In this document: piece after piece, positions 12,265 to 21,911 of the stretch
How the letters are laid out: each line of letters begins with the position of its first letter
How positions within the stretch are numbered: the first letter of the stretch is position 1
Origin: Iris pallida
Taxonomy: Eukaryota; Streptophyta; Magnoliopsida; Asparagales; Iridaceae
Reading direction: 5' to 3'
DNA: 64,000 nucleotides
Assembly: GCA_029216955.1 (NCBI GenBank)
Contig: JANAVB010016200.1
Coordinates: 1,159,675 to 1,223,674 of the forward strand
Translations under genes and position numbers: made by a program
The notes under the pieces: generated by a model
Databases searched by the model: none
What the model saw: the letters and a program-made list of their open reading frames with translations, nothing else
Told to the model about the DNA's origin: nothing

Positions 12265-13407
12265 TAGGGGTGTGCATCGTTCGGTGGTCGACCTATTAAG
12301 TCATAACCGTAGTCGAACCAAAATAAATTGATTTGAAAATAATCACAACCGAACCAAACAAACCAACTGGTCGGTTAAACCGACCAATTTGATTCGATTT
12401 GGCTTGGCTCGGCCGATCGATTTGGTTGGGGTTCGTCAAGTCAGTTTAGCACATGGGCGACGATTGAGAACCCACAGTAGCTTGCTACTGCATATGGACC
12501 TTCCCCCTATAAAATTTAGTTTAAAATTATTGTGAGCACATAACCCATGTATCATATATTGATACTATACTTGATCTTAGTCACAAGGCCAAAAAATATT
12601 CAGAGAACTGCTCATAGAGCAATGTACTTTGGAGAAATTGTTACAAGAAGAAAGAAGTTTGCAGATTTGTAAAGATAGCACTAAAACGTCCATAAAAGGA
12701 CGTTTTTTTTACTGTACTCATAAGTCAGCCCCTTGACCGTATTACTGTTCCAATAACCTACCAATAAACTATCTAATATAATCTCTTAGCTAACAAACAC
12801 CAATAAAAAGGACGTTTTCTGACTTGTTTAAATTTATTCCACTAACTGCCGTATAATCTATCTAATTTAATCTCATTCTATTCAATCTAATATAACATGC
12901 TCACATATGCCCATAAAAAACATGCTCATATATGCCCATAAAAAGAGCGTTTTTGGACCGCAACAGATATATTAACGATCATATTCTCCAACGAATACAT
13001 ATTCACTGCTAGCTCTCTCTCCCCATATTAAATATGTCACTTTCATTCACATTTATTAAGAGCCTACCGGCCTTATTTAAGAAATGCATAGAAACGCTCT
13101 TAAAAAGGGCATTTCTTAGACTTCATTTTCATTAGTCTCCAGACATGGCTAAGTATGTGTTAAGTGGGAGATACAGACAGGTTAGTAAAAGAATGCCCTT
13201 TAAAAGGATGTTTCTTAGACAAACGTCTTTTAAAATGAAGTTTTGTTTCTTTCATTGTAATTTTGTTATAATATATGCTCTACTTAAAATTTCAAAGAAT
13301 TTTATGGCTGTATATGTAATTTTATGAAAAATATTTGCATGAAAATGTAGCATGTTGTCCCTTTTATAACTTTTTCTAGACTTGTCCTGTAGACGATGTG
13401 GGACTTA

Positions 13408-15736
13408 GGGCCCGTTTGGTTTGCGGGATTGGACAACGTAATGTAATTGGCATTACGTTGTCAATCTAACTCGGGTGTTTGGTTGGACAAAAAAAATTAG
13501 ATGTAATGTAATCGCGATTACAAGTTTGATTACATTACATCAGTTTCTTCTAAACTCAATTACATCATAAAACCTATGTAATCGCAATTACATTATAACT
13601 TAAGCGGAAAGTTGGTATGCTATAATTTGGTCTTTTTGTTCGTTTTTGGTCATTTTTTGTTGTTTTTGTTTGTTTTTGGTCATTTTTATTCGGTTTTGGT
13701 CGTTTTTTTTTTTCGTTTTTTGTCATTTTTGTTCGTTTTTGGTCATTTTATTTGTTTTTGTTTGTTTTTGTCGTTTTTGGTCGTTTTTGTTCGTTTTTTG
13801 TCGTTTTTGTTCGTTTTTTGTTATTTTTGTTCGTTTTTTTGTTGTTTTTGTTTTTTTTTGTTCGTTTTTGCCCTTTTGTGTTATTTTTGTTCGTTTTTTG
13901 TCATTTTTGTTCGTTTTTTGTTGTTTTTGTTTGTTTTTTGTCTTTTTGTTGTTTTTGTCCGTTTTTTTGTCGTTTTTTGTTCGTTTTTTTCATTTTTGTT
14001 CGTTTTTCGTTGTTATTGTTTGTTTTTTGTCGTTTTTTTCATTTTTGTTGTTTTTGGTCCTTTTTGTTCTTTTTTTGTCGTTTTTGTTCGTTTTTTGTAA
14101 TTTTTGTTCGTTTTTTTATTTTTGTTCGGTTTTTTGTCGTTTTTGTCCTCTTTTTTTCGTTGTTTGTCGTTTTTGTTCGTTTTTGTTCGTTTTTGTTATT
14201 TTTGTTCGTTTTTTGTTGTTTTTGTTTTTTTTTTGGTCGTTTTTGTCGTTTTTGTTGTTTTTGTTCTTTTTTGTCCGTTTTTTTCGTTTTGTCATTTTTT
14301 TTCGTTTTTCGTTGTTTTTGTTTGTTTTTTTGTCGTTTTTGTCCTTTTTTGTTGTTATTGGTCTTTTTTTGTTCGTTTTTTTTGTAATTTTTTTTTCGTT
14401 TTTTGTCATTTTTGTTCGGGTTTTTTTTTGTCGTTTTTGTCCTTTTTTGTTATTTTTTGTCGTTTTTGTTCATTTTTTTGCCATTTTTGTTCGTTTTTTT
14501 GTTGTTTTTGTTTATTTTTTTGTCGTTTTTGTCCTTTTTTTGTTGTTTTTGTCCGTTTTTTGTCGTTTTTGTTCATTTTTGTCATTTTTGTTCGTTTTTG
14601 GTTTTTTTTTTGTCGTTTTTGTCCTTTTTTTTTGTTCTTTTTGCCCTTTTTTGTCGTTTTTGTTCATTTTTTGCCTTTTTTATCGTTTTTTGTCAATTTT
14701 TTACGTTTTTTTTATCGTTTTTTGTCGATTTTGCACATTTTTTGCCATTTCTGCATGTTATTTATCGATTTTTGTCGATCTTGTACGTTTTGACCATTTT
14801 CACATTTTTATCGTCTTCTATCGTTTTTGGTCGATTTTGCATATTTTTTGTCGCTTTTTTATCCTTTTTTGCTTTTTTTGGGGTCTTTTTTCACTTTTTT
14901 TTGGTCGTTTATGCTCGTTTTTTTCTTTTTGTTTGTTGTTTTTGTCGTTTTTGTTCCCTTTTTTGTCGTTTTTGGTTTTATTTTGCAAGTTTTTTAATCT
15001 TTTTGTCGTTTTTTGCTCGTTTTAATTCTCTCTTGTTTTTTGTCTTTTTTCGTATTTTCCTTTTTGTCATTTCTGTTCCTTTTTATCTTTTTTTATTTTT
15101 TTGCTCTTTTTTATCGTTTTTTGTCATTTTTTTTTCTTTTTTTGTTCATTTTTTGCCCTTTTTTTTTGTTTCTTGTCGTTTTTCGTCCTTTTTTTTCCCT
15201 TTCATTTATTGTTGTTTTTTGTCAATTTTTTTTTTTAGTCATTTTTTTTATCATTATTGGTCACTTTTTGTGGTTTTCACATTTTTGATCTTTTTTTGTC
15301 GTTTTTTTTTATCGCTTTTTCATTTTTGGTTTTTTTTTCCTTCTGTTTTGTTCGTTTGTCATTTTTGGTATTTTTTATTTTTTGTCTTTTTTTTCGTTTT
15401 GGTCTTTTTTTAAGCAGAAAACAAACCATTTTTCCCCTTTTTTATTATTTATTTTTAATTTTTTTCTTTTTTCTTTTTAAATTTTTGAAATTTTGTATTG
15501 ATCAACTTTTTAAATTTTATGTTGTATTTAAAAAAAAATATTAAATTAAAAATTCAATTACATTACATGGTAAACCAAACACATGAATGCAATTAACATT
15601 ACATTACATGGTTCGATTACATGTTTCAACCAAACATAGTAATGTAATTGTAATTCCATTACATTACAAACTCAATTACATTACAAACCCAATTCCATTA
15701 CGATTACGATTACATTACAATGAACCAAACGCAACC
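13408..15736. mobile_element. Harbinger/Tourist-like element expanded by a T-rich minisatellite
   Basis: The termini are GGGCCCGTTTGGTTT on the left and, read inward on the other strand, GGTTGCGTTTGGTTC on the right. TTA flanks both sides (13405-13407 and 15737-15739). The arms (13430-13600 and 15545-15730) are full of (G)TAATGTAAT/ATTACATTAC motifs in opposing orientation, as in non-autonomous foldback MITEs of this kind. The centre, which would normally be short, is replaced by 1.8 kb of low-complexity sequence. No transposase is visible. Confidence 0.65.
13612..15420 (+). repeat. T-rich, nearly A-free minisatellite (TTTTTGTCG/TTTTTGTTCG units)
   Basis: About 1.8 kb built from short runs of five to eight T separated by GTCG, GTTCG, GTTG, GTCA or GTCC. 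A is almost absent on the plus strand until the degenerate 3' end. Because the units lack stop codons, three overlapping frames stay open for hundreds of codons, giving Phe/Val/Cys-rich translations; these are artefacts of composition, not genes. The units degenerate towards the right, where A appears. Confidence 0.9.
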
Positions 15737-15739
15737 TTA

Positions 15740-16666
15740 ATGTCTTGCACCCTACTAAGAACACCCTATTAAGAATCTCAATCTAAACCTTGCAGCAGCA
15801 TTAGCTTCTTTCCCGTGTCATCATCGGCTACTTGTGAAGCGTCCTCCAAAGACAGAAGTGAAGCATTGGACGGTGTTGATACAATCCTGAAGCCTTAGAC
15901 CACAAACACTAAAGTTGTATTTGATTCATTATAATGTAATTAATCGTAATTAAATTTGTAATGTAATTTAATTATAATTACATTGTTCCCGTTGGATATA
16001 ATTGGACCCTACTAATTTAAAGTTATATATAGACTTTGGTATAATTGGTTTGGTTTGGTTGGAATTTAATCGATTTTTTTATTGATCAAATCGAGACCGA
16101 ACCAAACCAATCGGTTATGTAAAACTCAGTCGAACTAAACCGATCGGACCATCAGTTCGGTTAAAAATCGAGCGATTCGATGGTTCATATCGACTTGGTC
16201 GGTTCGTTCCAAACGTGCACACCCCTACTAGCTAGCTAATGCAACATTGGCTAACATACTCTACTGGCTTAGTGGGGTGAAAGCATAAGGTATGGAATTG
16301 TCTTATGTTTCCAAAAGAGATGTTGTAAAGTTATTTTTTAAATGTACGAATTCTGATTTTATATTTGGTTATTTTTATCCAAAATTGATTTTAAGAAACG
16401 AAAGTTTAAAAAATTGTTTGGTATTCTTTTTTTAGGAAAACAGTTTTGTTCTTAGTATTAGAGTTGCGAAAAAAAAAAATCTAGAGTTTTGACCCAGAAT
16501 CGAGTCCGACGAGGAAGCTCATGAAATTTAAGAGCTCCGGTGAGACAACTTATGGAAAGGAGGAGCTCCGACTTTGACCCCGTCTCGAGTCCGTCGACGT
16601 CCTGGTAGTGGGAGAAGCTAAGCTGACGACGGTTTCAAGCTCATGCAAGGAGCAGCTCATGTTGAA
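15740..16666. other. hAT arm and flank, no gene recognised
   Basis: Up to 16227 this is the right arm of the hAT-like element. From about 16490 to 16666 there is a GC-richer stretch with GAGGAGCTCCGACTTTGACC and CGAGTCCGTCGACG, which resembles part of the dioxygenase pseudogene flank at 17513-17570, a sign of a local duplication around the TIR element. Confidence 0.45.
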
Positions 16667-17511
16667 CAGGGGCGGAGGGACATTAGCCATGCACTGGGCC
16701 GTAGCCCAGTGCAACCAAAATAAAAGCAATTTTTTTTAATAAATGATAGGTAGCCCAATACTCCAACTACACATTGTAGCCTAGTACTCCAAGTCTCCAA
16801 TCGAACTATGCAAACAATTCCGACTCCAGTATGGATTCTTTCCATTCTAATGAGTTCACTCTTTCTCTCTCTAGCCTTCTAGGATTTCTATGGTGGAGAA
16901 GGACCGGACGAGTCGGCGACAATGGAGTGATCTGTGAAGAGAAATCAAATATCGGAGGAGGGGATCCGACGAGTCGACGACCAACTGACCAAGATTAGTC
17001 AGTTAATTTCATTTAGTTCTAATTTCATTAGGTCTTATTTCACATTTAGATCCTGACTTAAGCAGTTGCAGGCTACTCCCCCTCTCCAGTCCAGCCCGAC
17101 CGTTGACCGGCACCGACACGCTGCAGCCCCTCGGCCTCCTCCTGCTCTCGGCTCTCCCAGTCTCCCTCTTCACCTCCTCTGGTAAAATCTACTGTTATTT
17201 ATTTATGCAACAACTTTGAAATTGTTATGTAATTTTCTCAATATTCTTGCTTCCTAGTTTTTTGTTATGAAATTGTTATGGGAAAATCCACTGTTAGTTT
17301 CCTTCATATTCTTGCTTCCTAGTATTTTAATTTTGAAATGCCTAGTATATCTTTGGAACAGATGGAAGCAATTATATTATGTGAAAAATTATCGATAAGT
17401 AAATCGAATTTATATGCCAAAAATTTGTCAAATTTTTGGCATAATTTTTTGGAACCTAATAGTAACTATTAACTAGCCCACCCTACTCCAAAATTCTGGC
17501 TCCGCCCCCTG
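16667..17511. mobile_element. TIR DNA transposon relic (CAGGGGCGGAG ends)
   Basis: The left end is CAGGGGCGGAGG; the right end read inward is CAGGGGGCGGAGCC, giving terminal inverted repeats of about 11-12 bp around an 845-bp body without a transposase. CAGGGGCGGA-type ends are common in plant hAT-like elements, but no clear 8-bp duplication is seen here. The element separates two similar GC-rich stretches of the dioxygenase-like sequence. Confidence 0.5.
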
Positions 17512-17559
17512 ATGGGGAGGAGGAGGAGCTCCAACTTCGACCTCGCCTCGAGTCCATGA

Positions 17560-17850
17560 GCTCCTGACGTGGAGGAGCTCGGACAAGGCAGTCCAACATA
17601 ACTCGCACGTAGCGTCGTGGCCGACGACTTGGAAGGCGCCCCAGCCCTCGCTGGACTTCCCGATCTCAGCCAAGATGTCCCCGGAAGTAAAAGGGAGGTC
17701 GATGACAGAAGCAGAGACTGATTCCAAGGCCGACGAAACAGAGGGGTAGTCGTGGATCGCGAGGGCATGTGTGAGAGTCCGGGACCTCGGATAGGTTCGA
17801 ACTCGAATTTGTCAGGTGGTGGAGGGTTTCCATGGGGAGAGATGGCACGG
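17560..17850 (-). pseudogene. 2-oxoglutarate/Fe(II) dioxygenase N-terminal fragment
   Basis: On the minus strand one frame reads ASVIDLPF, then GKSSEGWGAFQVVGHD, the typical start of the DIOX_N domain in plant 2-oxoglutarate-dependent dioxygenases (E.WG.FQVV.H). Just upstream, in another frame, SEVPDSHTCPRDP resembles the LP(D/E)S(H/Y) region preceding that domain in gibberellin 3-oxidase-like proteins. The two parts are out of frame, and the catalytic HxD...H domain is absent. It is therefore a broken fragment, perhaps captured or left by a decayed gene, and it is followed by a TIR element. The assignment to the gibberellin oxidase branch is tentative. Confidence 0.5.
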
Positions 17851-18082
17851 TCTGATGACTTGGCTAATATCCAATAAATCTCCTCTCACTTTTTTCTTTT
17901 TTCTTTTTTTTCTTTCCATGCCTTGGTGACTTAGCTTAATATCCAAGAAAACTTATTCTCGGAGTGTAGAGATGTACCAATCAAATCTCCATTGGCATAG
18001 GTGTGCAATTGTGAAAGTGCAAACTTCGTCAAGTGCAACATGAATTCATAACTAAATGTTTGGGTCAAAACTGAACTGTAAC

Positions 18083-18153
18083 GCACCAGTGGTCTAGTGG
18101 TAGAATAGTACCCTGCCACGGTACAGACCCGGGTTCGATTCCCGGCTGGTGCA
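18083..18153 (+). tRNA. tRNA-Gly (anticodon GCC)
   Basis: A 71-nt cloverleaf. The acceptor strands GCACCAG and CTGGTGC pair. The A box is in TGGTCTAGTGGTAGAATA, the anticodon loop CTGCCAC carries GCC at 18115-18117, and GGGTTCGATTCCC forms the T arm and B box. It ends with the discriminator A, without an encoded CCA, as in nuclear genes. A T-run follows at once. This is the plant tRNA-Gly(GCC) pattern and looks intact. The open frame on the opposite strand (17931-18176) is a shadow of this gene. Confidence 0.95.
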
Positions 18154-18170
18154 TTTTTTCTTTTTTTTCC
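18154..18170 (+). terminator. RNA polymerase III terminator of tRNA-Gly
   Basis: TTTTTTC followed by a second T8 run directly after the tRNA 3' end, the standard Pol III stop signal. Confidence 0.85.
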
Positions 18171-18189
18171 TTTCAAAATTTTCTAGCGG

Positions 18190-18191
<2 letters not shown>

Positions 18192-18241
<50 letters not shown>
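18192..18241. repeat. (AT)n microsatellite
   Basis: About 25 uninterrupted AT units 40 bases downstream of the tRNA gene. It is followed (18245-18420) by a degenerate GTAGATTTATTTT.AAAGATAGATTATT repeat. Confidence 0.9.
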
Positions 18242-18242
<1 letters not shown>

Positions 18243-18606
18243 TTACTGTAGATTTATTTCTAAAGATAAATTATTCTGTAGATTTATTTTTAAAGATAGA
18301 TTATTTATAAATGTAGATTTATTTTTAAATGTAGATTTATTTTAAAAGATAGATTATTAGAATATAAATTATTTTTAAATATAAATTTATTTTGAAAGAT
18401 AGACTACTTTAAAATATAGAACAATTTTTTCAATATAAACATTAGATCTAAAATTGAAATTAAAAATAACATTGACTTAACATTAGCATAAATATTAATA
18501 CAAAAATTAATATTAATATTAATATTAACATTAATATTAAAAATAAAAATAAAAAATATTAACATTATAACTAACATTAAAATAATTAATATTAACATTA
18601 AAATTA

Positions 18607-18844
18607 GGGATATTTTAGCAGATGTCCCCATTCAAATTATTAAACCAAGCTATACCTCCACTTTTTACAAAATTAGGAAATGTACACATTCCTTTGTATT
18701 GAACAAATAACATTTTAAGATATACTCCCACTATTTAATCAAAATTTTGGTTGATTTATAAATGAATGAAAAATATATTTTTTTCAAAAAGTGAAAATAT
18801 ATGCTAGTTTATATATTTTGAATGAGTATTTGCTAAAACATCCC
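18607..18844. mobile_element. Small MULE-type MITE, TSD TTAAAATTA
   Basis: A 238-bp element with inverted ends GGGATATTTTAGCAGAT and GGGATGTTTTAGCAAAT (read inward), flanked by identical 9-bp TTAAAATTA (18598-18606 and 18845-18853). A 9-bp duplication is the Mutator hallmark. Because the surroundings are rich in AAAATTA, the duplication alone is weak evidence, but the paired ends support it. Confidence 0.65.
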
Positions 18845-18894
18845 TTAAAATTATAATTATAAATTAAAAAAATATAAAATAAATAAAAAATAAG

Positions 18895-19065
18895 AATAAA
18901 CTAAAACTAAAATTAAAATTAAATTAAAATTAAATTAAAACTAAAATTAAAATAAAATTAAAATTAAAATTAAAATTAAAATTAAAATTAAAATTAAAAT
19001 TAAAATTAAAACAAAAACAAAAACAAAAGTGAAATTAAAATTAAAATCAAAATTAAAATTTTAAA
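18895..19065. repeat. (AAATTA)n-type simple repeat
   Basis: Degenerate AAAATTA/AAACTA/AAACAA units for about 170 bp, a low-complexity tract next to the MULE-type element. A similar ATTAATATTA-rich tract lies at 18470-18600. Confidence 0.85.
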
Positions 19066-19180
19066 TAACATATATTTTTAAAGACATTTATTTTTAAAGA
19101 TAGATTATTTTTTGGATTTGTTTTGAAAGATAGATTATTTGTTAGATTTATATTTAAGGAAAGATTTACATTTTTTTAAG

Positions 19181-20429
19181 GTTAGTTATAAAGGCACTTC
19201 AGTTTTTGATCAGGGCTAGCCCGGATTGGGGTTAGCCCAGATTTTTTTGTGTTTACTCATGACAGTCCATTTTTTTAATCTAGGGCTGTCCCAAAGTGAA
19301 ATTTTCCCAAACCCAATTTTTTCCTCTCATTTGCAAAATTTTTTCTCTCTCTTCCTAAACCCTAACTCCTCTCTTCTTCTTCTTCCTCTTCTCCTCCACC
19401 ATTTCTCCAACCCTAAGTAAGAAGTTAATTTGAAATTTCCTAGAAATTTCTTCCACCCAAGAAATTTCTCTTCTTCTTCCTACTCTCTTCCAAATTTTCT
19501 TCTCAAGAAGATCGATGGCACCCAAATTCTTTCTCTATTTGTTTCCAAAATCCTAAAAATTAAATTGAAAAATTCAAGCATCCATTACATTGTTTATTTC
19601 AATTGTCTGTAGCCCATTTGAATTAAACTACATTCGGAGTGGAAAATTATCCATTTAAATTAAACACAAGTATGCACGAACGAAAAAATTCTGCGTCGAC
19701 CAGGACTGCCCAATTTTCTGGCAGTCCTACAAACTGAATGGACTGCCAGAAAACTGGGCAGTCCTAAGTCACAATATGTGAAACAAAGGACTGTCCAATT
19801 TTCTGGCAGTCCTACAAACTGAATGGACTGCCAGAAAACTGGACAGTCCTAAGTCACAACATGTGAAACAAAGGACTGTCCATTTTTCTGGCAGTCCTTG
19901 CTGTATTCAGGACTGCCAGAAAACTGGACAGTCCTACATACTGTAAGGACTGCCAGAAAAAATGGACAGTCCTTTATTTCACATACTGTGACTTAGGACT
20001 GTCCAGTTTTCTGGCAGTCCATTCAGTTTGTAGGACTGCCAGAAAATTGGGTAGTCCTTGTTTGCACTAGTTGAACAGCAATATTGGGGTTTCCTCCCAT
20101 ATTAGGGTTCGTATATTATGAGGAGCCTTTGGGTGCTATCGAAATTGGAAATGAGAAAAAAAATTAGGGATAACGATATTAGGATTTCCACCAATATTAG
20201 GGTTTAACATTTTTGTTGTTGTTGTTGTTCTTTCTTTTCTTCTTCTTCTTCTTCTTCTTGGATGGGTTGAGGAAGAAGAAGAGGGAAAGAATAGAAAAAA
20301 AAAAGTGACTTTTATACCAAAGAGTGGGATAGCCCTAATCAATTTTTTCAATGACAAACTTGTAAATAATACAAAGTTTAAAATGTGATAGCCCTGATAA
20401 AAAAAAGTGAAGTGCCTTTATAAGTTACC
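19181..20429. mobile_element. MULE (Mutator-like), non-autonomous, TSD TTTTTTAAG
   Basis: The terminal inverted repeats are about 45 bp: GTTAGTTATAAAGGCACTTC on the left and GGTAACTTATAAAGGCACTTC-like on the right, both continuing to ATCAGGGCTA. The flanks are identical 9-mers TTTTTTAAG at 19172-19180 and 20430-20438. The 1.25 kb body has no transposase. It holds CT-rich leader-like stretches (19320-19500 and 20215-20290) and a central palindrome array, so it may be a Pack-MULE carrying 5' untranslated fragments (inference). Confidence 0.75.
19702..20060. repeat. Array of nine about 25-bp imperfect palindromes
   Basis: Units of the form AGGACTG(T/C)CCA.TTTTCTGGCAGTCCT or its reverse complement occur nine times, separated by 10-30 bp spacers, some of which also repeat (CTACAAACTGAATGG, TAAGTCACAA.ATGTGAAACAAAGG). 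Each unit can fold on itself, and the whole array is also roughly symmetrical around 19920. It sits in the middle of the MULE. Confidence 0.85.
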
Positions 20430-20450
20430 TTTTTTAAGAGAGAGAGAGAT

Positions 20451-20500
20451 ACTTAGTAGTCCTGTAATCATCCCTTAATCAATGCTCCGTATTAGAAGGA

Positions 20501-20536
<36 letters not shown>

Positions 20537-20606
20537 ATGGGTAATTGCGGCGAACTTGTCTCCACTGGGGCTCGAACTCCGACCACTTAGTAGTCCTGTA
20601 ATCATC
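20451..20606 (-). mobile_element. Possible 5'-truncated SINE flanked by a 22-bp direct repeat
   Basis: ACTTAGTAGTCCTGTAATCATC occurs at 20451-20472 and again at 20585-20606, flanking 112 bp. On the minus strand the insert starts GGTCGGAGTTCGAGCCCCAG, which contains a Pol III B-box-like GAGTTCGAGCCCC, and ends in a (TA)n tract. The long direct repeat suggests a retroposition target duplication; the missing A box implies 5' truncation. An alternative is a simple duplication. Confidence 0.35.
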
Positions 20607-20616
20607 TCTTACTTTC

Positions 20617-20718
20617 GATGAACTGTTTGATGCTTTCGCTGATCTGTTAGAAGATCAAAGGAAAATGATGGATTTGTACAAAAGTGCTAAGAAAAGAGCT
20701 AAAATTTGTGCAATCTAA
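20617..20718 (+). pseudogene. Exon-like stub of unknown protein
   Basis: A 33-codon open stretch followed by TAA, reading DELFDAFADLLEDQ and on to KSAKKRAKICAI. It is amphipathic, non-repetitive and has coding-like codons, unlike its neighbours. No ATG or splice site defines a start. I do not recognise the family; it could be the last exon of a lost gene. Confidence 0.2.
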
Positions 20719-21097
20719 ATTTTCAAAGCAATCTCAAATGTGTAGAACTGTAGAACTGTTACCATTAAAAATTTATCCGACTCCCACCGCAACCCTTCGC
20801 AGCCAAGCCTCCGCCACCGCCACCACCACCTCACCTGCGTCATCACCAGAGAGTTAATATAGAGAAGCATGGATGCAAACAAAAATCACATACGTACTTT
20901 GTCAAAGCCAGAAATGCATTGTGTTCAGGAAAGGGCTTCATTAAATTGCAAGAAAATTAGCTTCAATATCTCAGTTGACCAAGTTTTCTCGTTCTCCATC
21001 CGTACTTTTTCATTTTATTATCTTCCATATTGGGTGATTAGTCAAGACTGTGATGTCTTTCTTTTGTTAGGGATCAAGATATACTGGGAGATATATG
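20719..21097. other. No gene recognised
   Basis: It contains a CCACCG/CCGCCA-rich patch (20779-20840) that could code for Pro/Thr runs and a short open frame from 20869. That frame runs on into the solo LTR, so it is not a gene as it stands. Confidence 0.4.
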
Positions 21098-21911
21098 TGT
21101 TGGGAAAGAAGCACGGAAATCTTTTTCCAAACCGGAGAGTACCTGCGAGAGGACCGAGCAATACAACGCACGAACCCAAAAACAACCACACAAAACAATC
21201 CACGCAGACACAGAGAATTTTTGACGTAGAAAATCCTTGCGGAAAAAAAACCACGGGACGATCGGAGTCCAACCCTGAGAAGCCTCCACTAATGGAATAG
21301 AAGAATTACACCCTCTACAAACTCCTCCCGATCCAAATCGGATCCCCACAACACTCAGAAATAAGAACAATGATTACAAGGCTACGAAGAGCGAGAACGA
21401 CGAGTAGAGATTACCCGAACACGATCTCCTTCGAATAGCGACCTTCAATCCTCCGTCTTCTTCTCCGAAGTTGCAATGACACTCTTGCCTCCTTCCTCTC
21501 TCCAAGTTGTGTTCTCCACAATTGTGTTGCCTACCGAGTTAGGATTTGGAAATCCCAACTTAACTCCCTAATCCCGCAACAAACCTGGACCGTTGGATTA
21601 GATCCAATGATGAAAACTCATCCAAATTTCCGCATCAGCCCGACGACACAGAGTTCGGCCAGAACTCTGTGTCGAGCAAACAGAACCTAGCGCCACAATT
21701 CTGGAATGGCCAGACCGAGTTCGGCCAGAACTCGGCCTGGGACCGAGTTCGGTCCGAACTCGGCTGCCCCATTCCAGAACCTCCTTCTGGGTCACCAACA
21801 GCAGCAGCGATTCCGCGTCGCCTACTTCCCGAGCTTCTTCGACACACGAACGGCGCTCGTCGCACTCCGGGGTCTTCTCCATATAGGTTGGGAACCCCAC
21901 CCACTCCAACA
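21098..21911 (-). mobile_element. Copia-type solo LTR, TSD ATATG
   Basis: Read on the minus strand it begins TGTTGGAGTGGGTGG and ends TTTCCCAACA. Identical ATATG lies at 21093-21097 and 21912-21916, so this is an 814-bp solo LTR with an intact target duplication. The reading TTTTCCGCAAGGATTTTCTA (minus strand) is typical of the R region of plant copia LTRs. Inside, 21640-21780 carries a cluster of GAGTTCGG/CCGAACTC motifs that recurs in both other copia elements of this window. The overlapping short frames here are not genes. Confidence 0.85.

Larger units (their letters stand above)
12265..16227. mobile_element. hAT-like non-autonomous element containing a nested element
   Basis: The ends are inverted: TAGGGGTGTGCA at 12265 and TGCACACCCCTA ending at 16227. 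Just inside both ends are GGTTCGGTT/AACCGAACC-rich subterminal stretches (12280-12430 and 16020-16215), typical of a common plant hAT-like family. The 8-bp flanks CTAGCCAA and CTAGCTAG match at six positions, compatible with a decayed 8-bp duplication. No transposase is visible. The element is swollen by the nested insertion at 13408-15736. Between 12660 and 13230 it also carries several AAAAGGACGTTTT-like short inverted motifs of unknown role. Confidence 0.65.

Noticed and set aside
13612..15544. Very long open frames (up to 459 codons) rich in Phe, Val, Cys and Leu
   Set aside because: They overlap in three frames and result from a T-rich repeat without A, hence without stop codons; no start context or domain.
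17931..18176. 81-codon frame containing AGNRTRVCTVAGYYSTTRPL
   Set aside because: Antisense of the tRNA-Gly gene; a well-known kind of false protein call.
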